Of a DNA stretch of 64,000 bases, positions 1-8,301 are shown piece by piece. A program made the translations under genes and the position numbers. Below the pieces are notes generated by a model. That model was not told where the DNA came from, ran no database searches, and worked only from the letters and a program-made list of their open reading frames with translations. Within the stretch, counting starts at the first letter, position 1, and the number at the start of each line of letters is the position of its first letter. Source of the DNA: Neomicrococcus lactis (GTDB lineage Bacteria; Actinomycetota; Actinomycetes; Actinomycetales; Micrococcaceae); the NCBI RefSeq assembly GCF_014200305.1, contig NZ_JACHBL010000001.1, positions 1,736,001-1,800,000 on the forward strand. Direction: 5' to 3'.

Positions 1-1491
1 ACCGGACGCGAGACCTTCCACCAACGGCTCGAAGGTACGCAGAATGTCGTTCTGATAGGTCACGTCATCAAAGACGCCCTCGGCCACCATCTTCTTCACG
101 AGCATGCGCGCGGCATGCATCGCGCCGATGGCCATCTTGAGCGGATCGGATTCGCCGCGCTCCGCAGACTCCGCATCCTCATCCAAGTACGCGATGACCG
201 CCGACTGATACTCAGCGTCAGATTCAAAGCCCCACTGGTCAAACGGGTGTCCCAAGCGCGGAACGTCGAGCCAGCCCGCACCGGGCGCACTCTGCTCCAC
301 ATGGCGTCGCACCGACGTCAGCCACACCTTCTGGCCGTGTACGCGCTGCGCTCCCAAAAGCTCTTCTAGACGTGCCGCGAAGGATCCCGCAGCCTCAGTA
401 CCGCCAAAAAGTTCAGGTCGCTGCTCCGCCAGTACGCAATAGTAGGTCCGCAACACATCGCGGTGAATGAGTGGCCACACGTGCGCCGCAAAAGACACCT
501 TGCCCGCGGATTCACCCGGAACACCGCTACTCGCAAGAGCTCGGATGGACTCTTCGGTCACGAATTTGAGCGAAACACTCGTGGGCACAAAAGCATCGAC
601 TGCGGCCTTCGCCCGGTACGGAGTGCCGCGGCGCGAAGCCGCCCACATGCGTGGTTCCTGGCCGCTCGGTACGTAGCGCAAGGGTCCGCGCGCGGGGCGA
701 GCTGCGGCATCGTCCTCCCCCGTCTCAGAACTGGAGAGCAGCGATTCGAAACGGCCACCGCGGCCCGTAGTCAGCTCCGTGACGGCATCGAAAAAGTTCA
801 AACCAAGCCCGCGAATCAAGACGTTCTCTCCGGCGGGAATGGCGCCCCAGTCCACGTCAGGCGGCACATTCGGCGGTAGGTACATGAGGCCCAACTGCGC
901 AGCCTGCTCACCGGCAACCTGCTGGCGCGGGTTCAGTTTCGCGGGGACGTGGCCCACTGCCAGTACGACGGCGTCAGCGAGCGTCGCGCCGGAAGCTGGC
1001 GTGCCGTCCGGGGCGGTATCGCGGTATTCGAGCACGTAAACGTCGCCCGAAGCGCGCAGCGACGTGACCTCAGCGTGAAGATGCGTCACGGACTGCACGC
1101 GCGGGTGGGTGTTCAGGACTGCGAGCGCGCGCTCGGCGATATCGCGCAAGTATTCGCCGTACAGCGCGCGGGGAGGGTACGAACCGGCCCCCAAAGCGGC
1201 GACGTCGGCACGATGCGGCGCGTTCTCGAGGCGCCACTGATCGAAGCTGTAGTCCGGGGAGGCCGTGGGGAACATCGCGGGCGTGTTCATGAGGAAGTTG
1301 CGGGACTGGTCCGTGCGCCACACGTGGCCTGGGCCGATCTCGAACGGCTCAAGAATCACGATTTCGAGGGGCGATCCCGCTTTTTCGCCAGCCTTTGGCG
1401 TGTTCTCCGCGAGCGCGTGAGCTAACCGGTCCAGAAAGCTCGTGCCGCGCGGGCCCGCGCCGACAACCGCGATCCGAAATGGTTTGCGCAT
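1..1491 (-). CDS. FAD/NAD(P)-binding protein, YdhS-like (partial)
   Basis: Reading leftward from an ATG at 1491, the frame stays open to the window edge (497 codons), so the C-terminus is missing. The N-terminus begins MRKPFRIAVVGAGPRGTSFL, a dinucleotide-binding GxGxxG-type loop, followed by a segment with GPGHVWRTDQSRNFLMNTPA and later a second nucleotide-binding stretch (AVVLAVGHVPA and NVLIRGLGLNFFDA). This arrangement fits the uncharacterised FAD/NAD(P)-binding family of E. coli YdhS (COG4529). Members are flavoproteins of unknown substrate, some resembling ornithine or lysine N-hydroxylases. It is divergent from the peptidase gene at 1518, with only 26 bases between the start codons. 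Family assignment is fairly firm; no specific reaction can be given. Confidence 0.75.
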   Translation of the reverse strand, partial: MRKPFRIAVVGAGPRGTSFLDRLAHALAENTPKAGEKAGSPLEIVILEPFEIGPGHVWRTDQSRNFLMNTPAMFPTASPDYSFDQWRLENAPHRADVAALGAGSYPPRALYGEYLRDIAERALAVLNTHPRVQSVTHLHAEVTSLRASGDVYVLEYRDTAPDGTPASGATLADAVVLAVGHVPAKLNPRQQVAGEQAAQLGLMYLPPNVPPDVDWGAIPAGENVLIRGLGLNFFDAVTELTTGRGGRFESLLSSSETGEDDAAARPARGPLRYVPSGQEPRMWAASRRGTPYRAKAAVDAFVPTSVSLKFVTEESIRALASSGVPGESAGKVSFAAHVWPLIHRDVLRTYYCVLAEQRPELFGGTEAAGSFAARLEELLGAQRVHGQKVWLTSVRRHVEQSAPGAGWLDVPRLGHPFDQWGFESDAEYQSAVIAYLDEDAESAERGESDPLKMAIGAMHAARMLVKKMVAEGVFDDVTYQNDILRTFEPLVEGLASG

Positions 1492-1517
1492 AGTTGCTCA
1501 TCCTTAGACTGTTCTTT

Positions 1518-3734
1518 ATGACCGATTCCGCGTTCCAGCCTACTCAACCCGCAGCAACCGCCGTCGCCGACGAGCCCCATGACGATTACTTGTGGCTCGA
1601 GGATATTCATGCGGAGGAAGCGCTGGACTGGGTCAAAGCGCAAAACGCCCTCACCGAGGACGCGTTTCAGGATGCAGATTTTGAGCAGACCTCAGCGAAG
1701 ATTCTCGCCATTTTGGACTCCGAGGACAAGATCCCGGGCGTCGTGAAGCGCGGTGCCTTCTATTACAACTTCTGGCGCGATGCCCAGCACCCGCGCGGTC
1801 TCTGGCGCCGCACCACGTGGGAGTCCTACACGAGCGACGCCACGGAGTGGGAAGTCCTGCTGGACGTGGACGCGTTGGCCGCCGCGGAAGGAACGCCGTG
1901 GGTCTTCTCCGGGGCGACCCTCTTGAAGCCTGCGGACCCCGCAGAGCTGTACGAGCGCGCACTGGTCAAGCTCTCCCCGGATGGCGGCGACGCCGTGACG
2001 GTGCGTGAATTCCGCCTATCCACGCTGTCATTCCTTGCCGCGCCCGAAGGATTCGAGCTGCCGCTCGCGAAGACCAGCGTGGCTTGGGATGGCCCGGATG
2101 CGCTGTACGTCGCGAGCAACTTTGGTCCGGAATCCTTGACAAAGTCCGGCTACGCGCGCACGGTGCGCCGTCTAGAGCGCGGACAGTTCCTCGAGGAAGC
2201 GCCGGAAGTCTTCTCCGTCCCCGAAGATCACGTGCTGGCCGCCGTCAGCAAGGACAACACCCGCGGATTCAAGCGCGTCTTCGCGACCGACGCCGTGGAC
2301 TTCTTCACGTCCCGCACCTATGTTTTGGCCGCCGACGGATCGTGGGAACTCATCGATGTTCCCGAGGACGCTTCTGTGGATTTGCACCACGATTGGTTGC
2401 TGGTTTCGCCACGCCTCGAATGGCAGCTCCCCGGCCAGACCGTGCCGGCGGGGTCGCTGGTAGTGGCGGATTGGGAGGCCTGGCGCGCCGGTTCCCGCGA
2501 GGTCACTTTCATTTTTGAGCACGACGACGCCGCCTCACTTGAGGGATGGAGCTTTACGAAAGATTTCCTCCTCCTCAATACGCTGCGCGATGTCTCCTCG
2601 AAGATCTTGGTGGCGGATCCGCAGAATGGCTGGAGGACCCGAGTCCTTGAGTTGGGCGAACCTTTGAGTTCTTCTTCCACAGGCGCTGTGGACGACGAAG
2701 ATCCCGAGACCGCGAACGACATCTGGCTCACCACCACCGGGCATCTCACCCCAACGACGCTCTTGAGAGCCACGCTTTGCGGCGATGATTCTGTAGACAT
2801 TCTGTATCGCGACGAAAATCCGGCTCCCGAGGCAGCCTCGCCGGTGGTCGTGAAGTCGGCTCCGTCCTTCTTCGATTCTTCCCAATTTGAGGCCACCCAG
2901 CACTTCGCGATCTCAGCCGATGGCACCCGTGTTCCGTACTTCCAGGTCTCGCCGAAGGACATGCCACTCGATGGCGACAACCCGGTACTCATGAACGGCT
3001 ATGGCGGCTTCTTGATTTCGCTCTCGCCAAGCTACTTGGGTTCTATCGGCGCCACATGGCTCTCCCGCGAAACTCCGGCTGGCCGCAAGGCGAGCTACGT
3101 CGTGGCCAACATCCGAGGCGGTGGCGAGTACGGACCGCGCTGGCACTCGGCTGCGCTCAAGGAAAATCGGCACCGCGCATATGAGGACTTCGCAGCGGTG
3201 GCAAAGGATTTGATCGCGCGCGGCGTGACGAAGCCTGAGCGACTTGCGGCCTCCGGAGGCAGTAATGGCGGCCTGCTCATGGGCAACATGATCACGAGCT
3301 ACCCGGAGCTGTTCGGTGCGATCTCCTGCGGCGTTCCCCTGCTTGACATGCGCCGATATACCAAGCTGTCCGCGGGTCACTCGTGGGTGGCAGAGTACGG
3401 CGACCCCGATGTTCCCGAAGAGTGGGAGTTCATCAAAACCTTCTCGCCGTACCACCTCCTGGATGCCACCGGCGGCTCAGAGAACCACAACGGCACGGAA
3501 GGTGAGCACGAGAGGCGAGCTCCGGCGTCGTACTTCTGGACCGCTACCAGCGACGACCGCGTAGGTCCCGTGCAGGCGCGCAAGATGGCAGCGAAAATGC
3601 GGGAACTCGGCTATCGCGATGTGTGGTTCCACGAAGACCTCGACGGCGGCCATTCCGGTGCCAGCGATAACCGTCAGGCTGCCCGCAATTCCGCGCGCAG
3701 CCAGCGTTTCTTGTGGCACTGCATTGGCCAGTAA
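1518..3734 (+). CDS. Prolyl oligopeptidase family serine peptidase (S9)
   Basis: 738 residues starting at ATG 1518; an upstream TTG-type start would add eight unconvincing residues. The N-terminal part (about 30-440) fits the beta-propeller domain that gates the active site. The C-terminal alpha/beta-hydrolase domain carries the nucleophile motif GGSNGG with Ser582, a DDRVGP segment holding the acid (Asp679 or Asp680) and GGHSG with His712, so the triad is complete. S9A enzymes cleave after proline in short peptides, usually in the cytoplasm; no signal peptide is seen here. The gene is monocistronic, followed by the tRNA-Ser promoter. It could act more like oligopeptidase B; the propeller alone does not settle specificity. 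Confidence 0.88.
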   Translation: MTDSAFQPTQPAATAVADEPHDDYLWLEDIHAEEALDWVKAQNALTEDAFQDADFEQTSAKILAILDSEDKIPGVVKRGAFYYNFWRDAQHPRGLWRRTTWESYTSDATEWEVLLDVDALAAAEGTPWVFSGATLLKPADPAELYERALVKLSPDGGDAVTVREFRLSTLSFLAAPEGFELPLAKTSVAWDGPDALYVASNFGPESLTKSGYARTVRRLERGQFLEEAPEVFSVPEDHVLAAVSKDNTRGFKRVFATDAVDFFTSRTYVLAADGSWELIDVPEDASVDLHHDWLLVSPRLEWQLPGQTVPAGSLVVADWEAWRAGSREVTFIFEHDDAASLEGWSFTKDFLLLNTLRDVSSKILVADPQNGWRTRVLELGEPLSSSSTGAVDDEDPETANDIWLTTTGHLTPTTLLRATLCGDDSVDILYRDENPAPEAASPVVVKSAPSFFDSSQFEATQHFAISADGTRVPYFQVSPKDMPLDGDNPVLMNGYGGFLISLSPSYLGSIGATWLSRETPAGRKASYVVANIRGGGEYGPRWHSAALKENRHRAYEDFAAVAKDLIARGVTKPERLAASGGSNGGLLMGNMITSYPELFGAISCGVPLLDMRRYTKLSAGHSWVAEYGDPDVPEEWEFIKTFSPYHLLDATGGSENHNGTEGEHERRAPASYFWTATSDDRVGPVQARKMAAKMRELGYRDVWFHEDLDGGHSGASDNRQAARNSARSQRFLWHCIGQ

Positions 3735-3744
3735 GCCCTTCATT

Positions 3745-3774
3745 TTGAGTCTTGGGGTAGCTATCCGGTAGTCT
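3745..3774 (+). promoter_or_regulatory. Promoter of tRNA-Ser(GCT)
   Basis: TTGAGT at 3745-3750 and TAGTCT at 3769-3774 are separated by 18 bases, placing transcription start about a dozen bases before the tRNA. Inferred from spacing and consensus only. Confidence 0.5.
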
Positions 3775-3795
3775 TGACTGGCGCGTAAGCGTGCT

Positions 3796-3887
3796 GGAGA
3801 CGTGCCAGAGCGGCCGAATGGACTTCACTGCTAATGAAGGGTCCGGGGAAACTTGGACCGGGGGTTCAAATCCCCCCGTCTCCGCCA
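3796..3887 (+). tRNA. tRNA-Ser (anticodon GCT)
   Basis: Class II tRNA with a 7-bp acceptor stem (GGAGACG with CGTCTCC), a long variable arm, a T arm containing GGTTCAAATCC and an anticodon arm CTTCA-CTGCTAA-TGAAG giving anticodon GCT for AGC/AGT serine codons. The CCA end is encoded in the DNA (3885-3887), unlike the other two tRNAs in this window. Confidence 0.95.
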
Positions 3888-3911
3888 AATTTTGACGAGT
3901 TCGTCAAACCC

Positions 3912-3953
3912 CGTGTGGACCTAGGGCTTCGGTCTTGGGTCCACACGTGTTTT
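3912..3953 (+). terminator. Rho-independent terminator after tRNA-Ser(GCT)
   Basis: CGTGTGGACC (3912-3921) pairs perfectly with GGTCCACACG (3938-3947) and is followed by TGTTTT. It sits 25 bases after the tRNA. Confidence 0.75.
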
Positions 3954-4017
3954 CCCACCATTTTTCTCACACACCGAGGCCTTCTCAAACGGCGCCCACA
4001 CGTGCTGGACTGGCACC

Positions 4018-4416
4018 ATGCAATATCCCGCGCTTCATCTTTCGATCAGCATCGATGCCGCTCCGTCCGATGTCGCCGCCTTTACCGGCAATCCAGCGAA
4101 TCTTCCACAATGGGCCGCGGGGTTGAGCGCGGGCATTCGCCAAGAAGCAGGCAAGTGGATCACGGACTCCCCAATAGGCGTTGTTGAAGTTCGCTTCACG
4201 GGTTCTGTGGAACTCGGCATTCTGGACCATGACGTGACGTTGCCAGATGGCACCACGGTCCAGAATCCACTGCGCGTCCTGGCGAACGGCACCGGCAGCG
4301 AGGTCGTTTTCACGCTCTATCGATTGCCGGACACCTCCGATGCCGACTACGAGCAGGACGCCGCCATGATTCGGGACGACCTGGTACGGCTCAAGGCGCT
4401 ACTCGAAGCGGCTTAA
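4018..4416 (+). CDS. SRPBCC family protein
   Basis: 132 residues. The start MQYPALHLSISIDAAPSDVA, the phrase NPANLPQWAAG and the C-terminal helix rich in D/L match the START/Bet v 1-like (SRPBCC, polyketide cyclase/AHSA1) fold, a hydrophobic ligand-binding helix-grip. No ligand can be inferred. The ATG lies 6 bases after a weak TGGACT hexamer, so the message may be leaderless. The last four bases overlap the 3' end of the convergent ABC-like gene. Small SRPBCC proteins of this size are common in soil actinobacteria and mostly unstudied. Confidence 0.7.
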   Translation: MQYPALHLSISIDAAPSDVAAFTGNPANLPQWAAGLSAGIRQEAGKWITDSPIGVVEVRFTGSVELGILDHDVTLPDGTTVQNPLRVLANGTGSEVVFTLYRLPDTSDADYEQDAAMIRDDLVRLKALLEAA

Positions 4417-6152
4417 GCGTTCACCGTGACGGGCAACATCGCGGGCGCATCCACGTTCCACGCGCGCCATGAATCCATCAGTTCCTCCGGACGAGCGCTC
4501 GCAAAGATCACGACGCCCGGATAGTCCGCGAGAAGCTCCCGCAAGACGTCACGGCCTTCTTCTGTCAGGTCCGCTTCAATGTTTTTGAGCAACAGCAACG
4601 CTGGCGATCCAAGGGTCGCGCGGGCCACTTGCAACAGTGCGACTTCACTGCGATCCAGCGGAGCACCGCCACCGCGCAGTTGTGTGTGTTCGCGTTCGGG
4701 CAGCTTTTGGACGCGCTCGAGCAGTCTCACGCTCGCGAGCGCATCTACGCCGCGGCTCACCGAAAGTTCGGGCCGCCGGTATCGCACCGAGCGCGCGACT
4801 GTGCCGCGCTCGAGGGGGACGCCGCTTGCAGCATATCCCGTACGACGACGCCGCTCCTTTCCGCTAGCGCCATACAGTTCCTTGCCGTCGACAGCGAGCG
4901 ACCACGTGTAGTCAGGCCCGCCATTCGTAGTAGACACCGGCGCCGAGAGTGCGCTGAAAAGTTCGTCAATGCGGCCCTGCGTGCTGGCTCGAACCAGAAT
5001 TCGTTCGCCTTCCTCGGCGTAGAGCGGAGGGACTCGTGTGCCGTTGACGCGCAGGCCGCGAATCACCACGCGGCCGCCTTCAGAATCGTCGACATCCCAG
5101 GCGGCCAGCGCCATGGATGAATCACCGCTCACCGAGTTGCCGGTCTCAGGCACGCTTTCGAGCTCAGTGACCTTGGCCGGCCCATTCTTGGCTGCGGCCG
5201 CACTTGCAAGCGCTGGCGCAATGGCCGGGCCGATAATGCGACGAGCCGCGTTGAAGTTCTGCCGGTATTCCACCACTCGACCAAGCTCGCTTACGGGTGC
5301 ACTGACAAAGCCCAACAACATGAGTGCCGTAGAAATGGTGGCCACGTCGATGGCGCCCGTGGCACCCAGGCCGGCGATCACCGCAGAGCCGAGCAGCGGC
5401 GTCGTCATGGAGAAACCGCGCAAAGAACCGGCAACCCGAGCCCGATCAATCGCTGCACCCATCACGCGCGAACCGCTGCGATCTAGGTTGCGGATCTCGC
5501 GATCCGTTCCTCCCGCGGCGCGAATGCCTTCGGAAGCGCGGACGGTGTCGCTGACGCGGGCGGCCAGGTTGCCTCGCAAGCGCCGGAGCTCCCGAGCGCG
5601 TTCCAACGCCGGCGTGGCAAGGTACGCAAGAATCACGCACAAGCCCAGCATGAGCGCTAGGACGGTCACACCGAGTGGCCACGAAAGCGCCCACAACAGC
5701 GCTACCGTCGCTGCCACCAACGGCACTGCCGCGATGACCGGAACGAGTCCTTGAGAGACCCAGTTGCGGATGCTGCTGAGGTCATTCGTGGAGCGGGCAA
5801 TCGTGATGCCGAGCGATGGCGTGCGGCCACCGTCCAGCGCCGCACGGAGCAGCAGCACACGGATTTCGTGAACGTAAGACTGCCCCAAGCGTTCGGCGAG
5901 CACGCGCTCCAAATACTTGGTGATGCCTACGCTAAGGACGCTGCCCGCGAGAATCGAGATGGAACCCGCGAGTGCTCCGATGTTGCCCGCTTGTTGGCTA
6001 GCTGATCCCGCGTAATCCGAGACCAGCCGGCCCACCGTGAGCGCCGCGATGATGGCGCAAGCGGCACCCGCTAGGGCGACTCCTAGCAGGGCCGCGAAAA
6101 TCTGCCGCCGCTCCCCTGCTAGGAGTCGGGGCAACTGATGGTTCTCACTCAT
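4413..6152 (-). CDS. ABC exporter-like protein with degenerate ATPase domain
   Basis: 579 residues from ATG 6152 (MSENHQLPRLLAGERR), preceded by a GAGG-type ribosome site and 11 bases after the upstream gene, so they form an operon. Residues 15-310 look like an ABC-exporter membrane domain with about six hydrophobic helices and a cytoplasmic RELRRLRGNLAARVSDTVRA loop. Residues 355-579 have the size and position of a nucleotide-binding domain, but every catalytic motif is lost: where GxxGxGKS should be there is VRASTQGRID (387-396), the signature region reads LRGGGAPLDRSE, Walker B reads ALLLLKNIEADL without the DE pair, and the switch His is absent (ASARPEE). It cannot be a normal ATP-driven exporter alone; it may be a regulatory or scaffold half. 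A copy of the GTACGACGACGCCGCTC motif lies inside. Confidence 0.7.
   Translation of the reverse strand: MSENHQLPRLLAGERRQIFAALLGVALAGAACAIIAALTVGRLVSDYAGSASQQAGNIGALAGSISILAGSVLSVGITKYLERVLAERLGQSYVHEIRVLLLRAALDGGRTPSLGITIARSTNDLSSIRNWVSQGLVPVIAAVPLVAATVALLWALSWPLGVTVLALMLGLCVILAYLATPALERARELRRLRGNLAARVSDTVRASEGIRAAGGTDREIRNLDRSGSRVMGAAIDRARVAGSLRGFSMTTPLLGSAVIAGLGATGAIDVATISTALMLLGFVSAPVSELGRVVEYRQNFNAARRIIGPAIAPALASAAAAKNGPAKVTELESVPETGNSVSGDSSMALAAWDVDDSEGGRVVIRGLRVNGTRVPPLYAEEGERILVRASTQGRIDELFSALSAPVSTTNGGPDYTWSLAVDGKELYGASGKERRRRTGYAASGVPLERGTVARSVRYRRPELSVSRGVDALASVRLLERVQKLPEREHTQLRGGGAPLDRSEVALLQVARATLGSPALLLLKNIEADLTEEGRDVLRELLADYPGVVIFASARPEELMDSWRAWNVDAPAMLPVTVNA
4840..4856 (+). 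repeat. Dispersed 17-mer motif, copy 1
   Basis: Exact GTACGACGACGCCGCTC. It lies antisense within the ABC-like gene, where the coding strand reads Arg-Arg-Arg-Thr. Identical 17-mers are at 49059, 54124 and (reverse) 58445. Confidence 0.6.
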
Positions 6153-6163
6153 GGGGCGCCTCG

Positions 6164-7312
6164 TTAGGAGCGTTCCGCGAGCGAATCGAGGATGCCCATC
6201 GCCACGTCGGCATCGCACAAATCGTAGGTGCCAACGAGCGGAACAGGCAGTACGCCTTGCGCTTCGGCGCTTGCGAGTGGCGACGCGGTGACGAGACCCG
6301 AGACGGCGGCGACGTTGACGTTGCTGCGCTGCAGCACGTCGAGACCCGCGACGGCGCCGAGCGCGTCCGCAGCAGAGAAGAGCGTGGTGTCGACGAGCGA
6401 AGCGTAAACCGGGTCCGCGAGCAGTCGCGAGGTTTCACCCTGGTAGACGCCATCTGCAATTTCAATCACGACGACGTCCGGTGCGGTTCCATCAACGGCT
6501 GCGGAGAGCTCTTGAATCATGGAAGAGAGCAGGCCACGAACGGTTTCGTAGTCCAGAAGGAACGTAGTGGGGTAACCGAAGTCGGTGAAGTCCACTACAC
6601 GGGTTGCGCCGGCGTCGTGGAAAAGGTTCGGATCATTTCCGGCGCCGGTGCCCGTGGACTTTCCGGCGGCCACGTTCAGGCCCGCATTGGTGAGTCCGTT
6701 GACGAGGCAGCCCAGAGTAGTGGACTTTCCGGAGTTCATTGAGGTGCCCATCACGGCGATGACGCGAGGCCGGGCGGAGCCCACGGCGTTGGCGGCCGCA
6801 ACAGATGGCGCGTCAACGGACAGCGGCGCGAAGCGCGAGAGGTTCACGATGCCGTGCTCATCTTCCAGAAGGCCGATCGGTTCGATCGACGTCGCCGCGT
6901 CAATGCTCGCGTGCATTTCCTTCACTTCGCCGGCAATGCCGCCTGCCGCGATCAAGTGGCACGGCTCAAGAGATTCAGGAACGAAGGCCAAAAACTGATC
7001 CGGTGCGTAGCGATTGCCGTACGCCACCATGATTTCTTGGCCTGGGAACAAGAGCTGACGGCGGGAAACGGGGCTTTCGAGGCGAGTGTGCTTGCCGATT
7101 TCTAGTACGCGGGCGATAACGACGTCGCCAGCTTGCGGCTTGATCTGTGGGCCGGAAACGAGGTGGTAGCCCGAGGCGTCTTGCTCAATGCTCTTGGCCA
7201 CAAAGCGGGTGGTGTAGGCCTTCGGGATTCGAGCCAAGCGTGCCGGAGCAATGGGCTCGCGGTATTCGCCGTCGAAGGTGTTGGAGCTGAGGTCCATAAG
7301 CGTTGAAGTCAT
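6164..7312 (-). CDS. P-loop NTPase of unknown function
   Basis: 382 residues. ATG 7312 is chosen because TTGGGAGA precedes it; a TTG four codons earlier overlaps that site. The first 165 residues look like a beta-rich domain (GDVVIARVLEIGKHTRLES). From residue 183 follows a nucleotide-binding domain: Walker A GTSMNSGKST (189-198), then a switch-like STGTGAGNDPNLFHDAGA and an acidic beta strand VVVIEIADGVYQGE that may act as Walker B. The fold resembles BioD/MobB/DUF1611-type P-loop proteins, but I do not recognise a characterised family. It is the first gene of an operon with the ABC-like protein that lacks its own Walker motifs, so the two may work together; this is inference. Confidence 0.55.
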   Translation of the reverse strand: MTSTLMDLSSNTFDGEYREPIAPARLARIPKAYTTRFVAKSIEQDASGYHLVSGPQIKPQAGDVVIARVLEIGKHTRLESPVSRRQLLFPGQEIMVAYGNRYAPDQFLAFVPESLEPCHLIAAGGIAGEVKEMHASIDAATSIEPIGLLEDEHGIVNLSRFAPLSVDAPSVAAANAVGSARPRVIAVMGTSMNSGKSTTLGCLVNGLTNAGLNVAAGKSTGTGAGNDPNLFHDAGATRVVDFTDFGYPTTFLLDYETVRGLLSSMIQELSAAVDGTAPDVVVIEIADGVYQGETSRLLADPVYASLVDTTLFSAADALGAVAGLDVLQRSNVNVAAVSGLVTASPLASAEAQGVLPVPLVGTYDLCDADVAMGILDSLAERS

Positions 7313-7466
7313 CGTGTCTCCCAAGTGCTTGGCTACCCCATTTCGGAGCGGCTGTCCTGTTGTTTTGCTGACAAATCAACACTAAAAAGCCCAGATGAGG
7401 CGAAGATGAGAGGAAGATGATGCGAAAATGAGAAGACTGAATTTAGCCCTGAAACGTAAGGAAATT

Positions 7467-7769
7467 ATGGCCTCGCTTCCAGCCGCCGCTCTGACCACCG
7501 TAGGACTCGTGGGTGGCTTCGCCACGGCTCGAACCACCAAGAACCGCCCACTGGGTGGCGCCGTTTTGGCCGCCGCTGGCGCAGGTGCATTTGCCTTGTG
7601 GAAGAAGGACGCAGGTTTGCCGGCAGCTATTGGACTGACGGTGCTGTACTTAGGCGCTTTCGGCGGTTCTCACCCGCTCGCGAAGAAGATCGGCGCCTGG
7701 CCAGCAGTGTGGGCAGTCACCGGCGCGACCGCTGCGGCATCACTTGCAGTGCCGTCTAAGAAGGCCTAA
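7467..7769 (+). CDS. Small membrane protein, unknown
   Basis: 100 residues from ATG 7467 (MASLPAAALTT), preceded by GTAAGGAAATT as ribosome site. Three or four hydrophobic Ala/Gly-rich segments with GG motifs (VGLVGGFATA, GGAVLAAAGAGAFALW, AIGLTVLYLGAFGGSHPLA) and a lysine-rich C-terminus suggest a small integral membrane protein. No family is recognised. It stands alone between divergent and convergent neighbours. Confidence 0.55.
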   Translation: MASLPAAALTTVGLVGGFATARTTKNRPLGGAVLAAAGAGAFALWKKDAGLPAAIGLTVLYLGAFGGSHPLAKKIGAWPAVWAVTGATAAASLAVPSKKA

Positions 7770-7796
7770 ACCTTCCGCTCTTGGATTCGAGGCTAA

Positions 7797-8237
7797 CTAA
7801 GCCTTCGAGCCGTCCTCCGGGGCGGAGTCGCCGTCGTGGCGGCGCCGCTCTGGATCAAGTGGATTGCTAGGAAGTCCCTCGAGTCCGGACAGGTCAGAGG
7901 GGACTTCGTAGGACTCTTCAAAGTCTCCCAGCTGATCCTCAAGACGGAATTCTTGTGGGTACTTGGAAAGTGCCTGCACGGCAATGATGGAGTCTTTGTA
8001 ACTAGCCTTGGTGGCATTGTGATACGCCTGAGCGGCGGGAATTAGCTGGCCCATGGCAATCTGTTTGTAGACCTCTTGATGCTGCTTCGCGGTCAACGCG
8101 GCCGATGCTTCGCGGGCACGCTCGGGCGTGATGGCGGCCGCCATCTGAGTAGCGTTCTTCTTCCTCACAGACTGCAGCCAGAAGAACAACAGGGTCAGAA
8201 TGAGCAAGGGCACCAAGACCCACAAGAGAGTTTCCAC
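7797..8237 (-). CDS. Membrane-anchored hypothetical protein
   Basis: 146 residues from GTG 8237 (VETLLWVLVPLLILTLLFFW). The GTG lies 6 bases after TACACT, which argues for a leaderless start rather than longer upstream frames. One N-terminal transmembrane helix (about 3-22) is followed by SVRKKN, then a soluble helical region (ITPERAREASAALTAKQHQEVYKQIAMG) and an acidic C-terminus. It looks like a single-pass protein with a cytoplasmic domain. It is divergent from the phosphohexomutase gene, 64 bases apart. No function known. Confidence 0.6.
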   Translation of the reverse strand: METLLWVLVPLLILTLLFFWLQSVRKKNATQMAAAITPERAREASAALTAKQHQEVYKQIAMGQLIPAAQAYHNATKASYKDSIIAVQALSKYPQEFRLEDQLGDFEESYEVPSDLSGLEGLPSNPLDPERRRHDGDSAPEDGSKA

Positions 8238-8301
8238 TCTTAAAGTGTAGAAAACCCATTTAAATCGAGAAAATCTGGGGCTCACCGATAGGATGGAAAA
8301 C

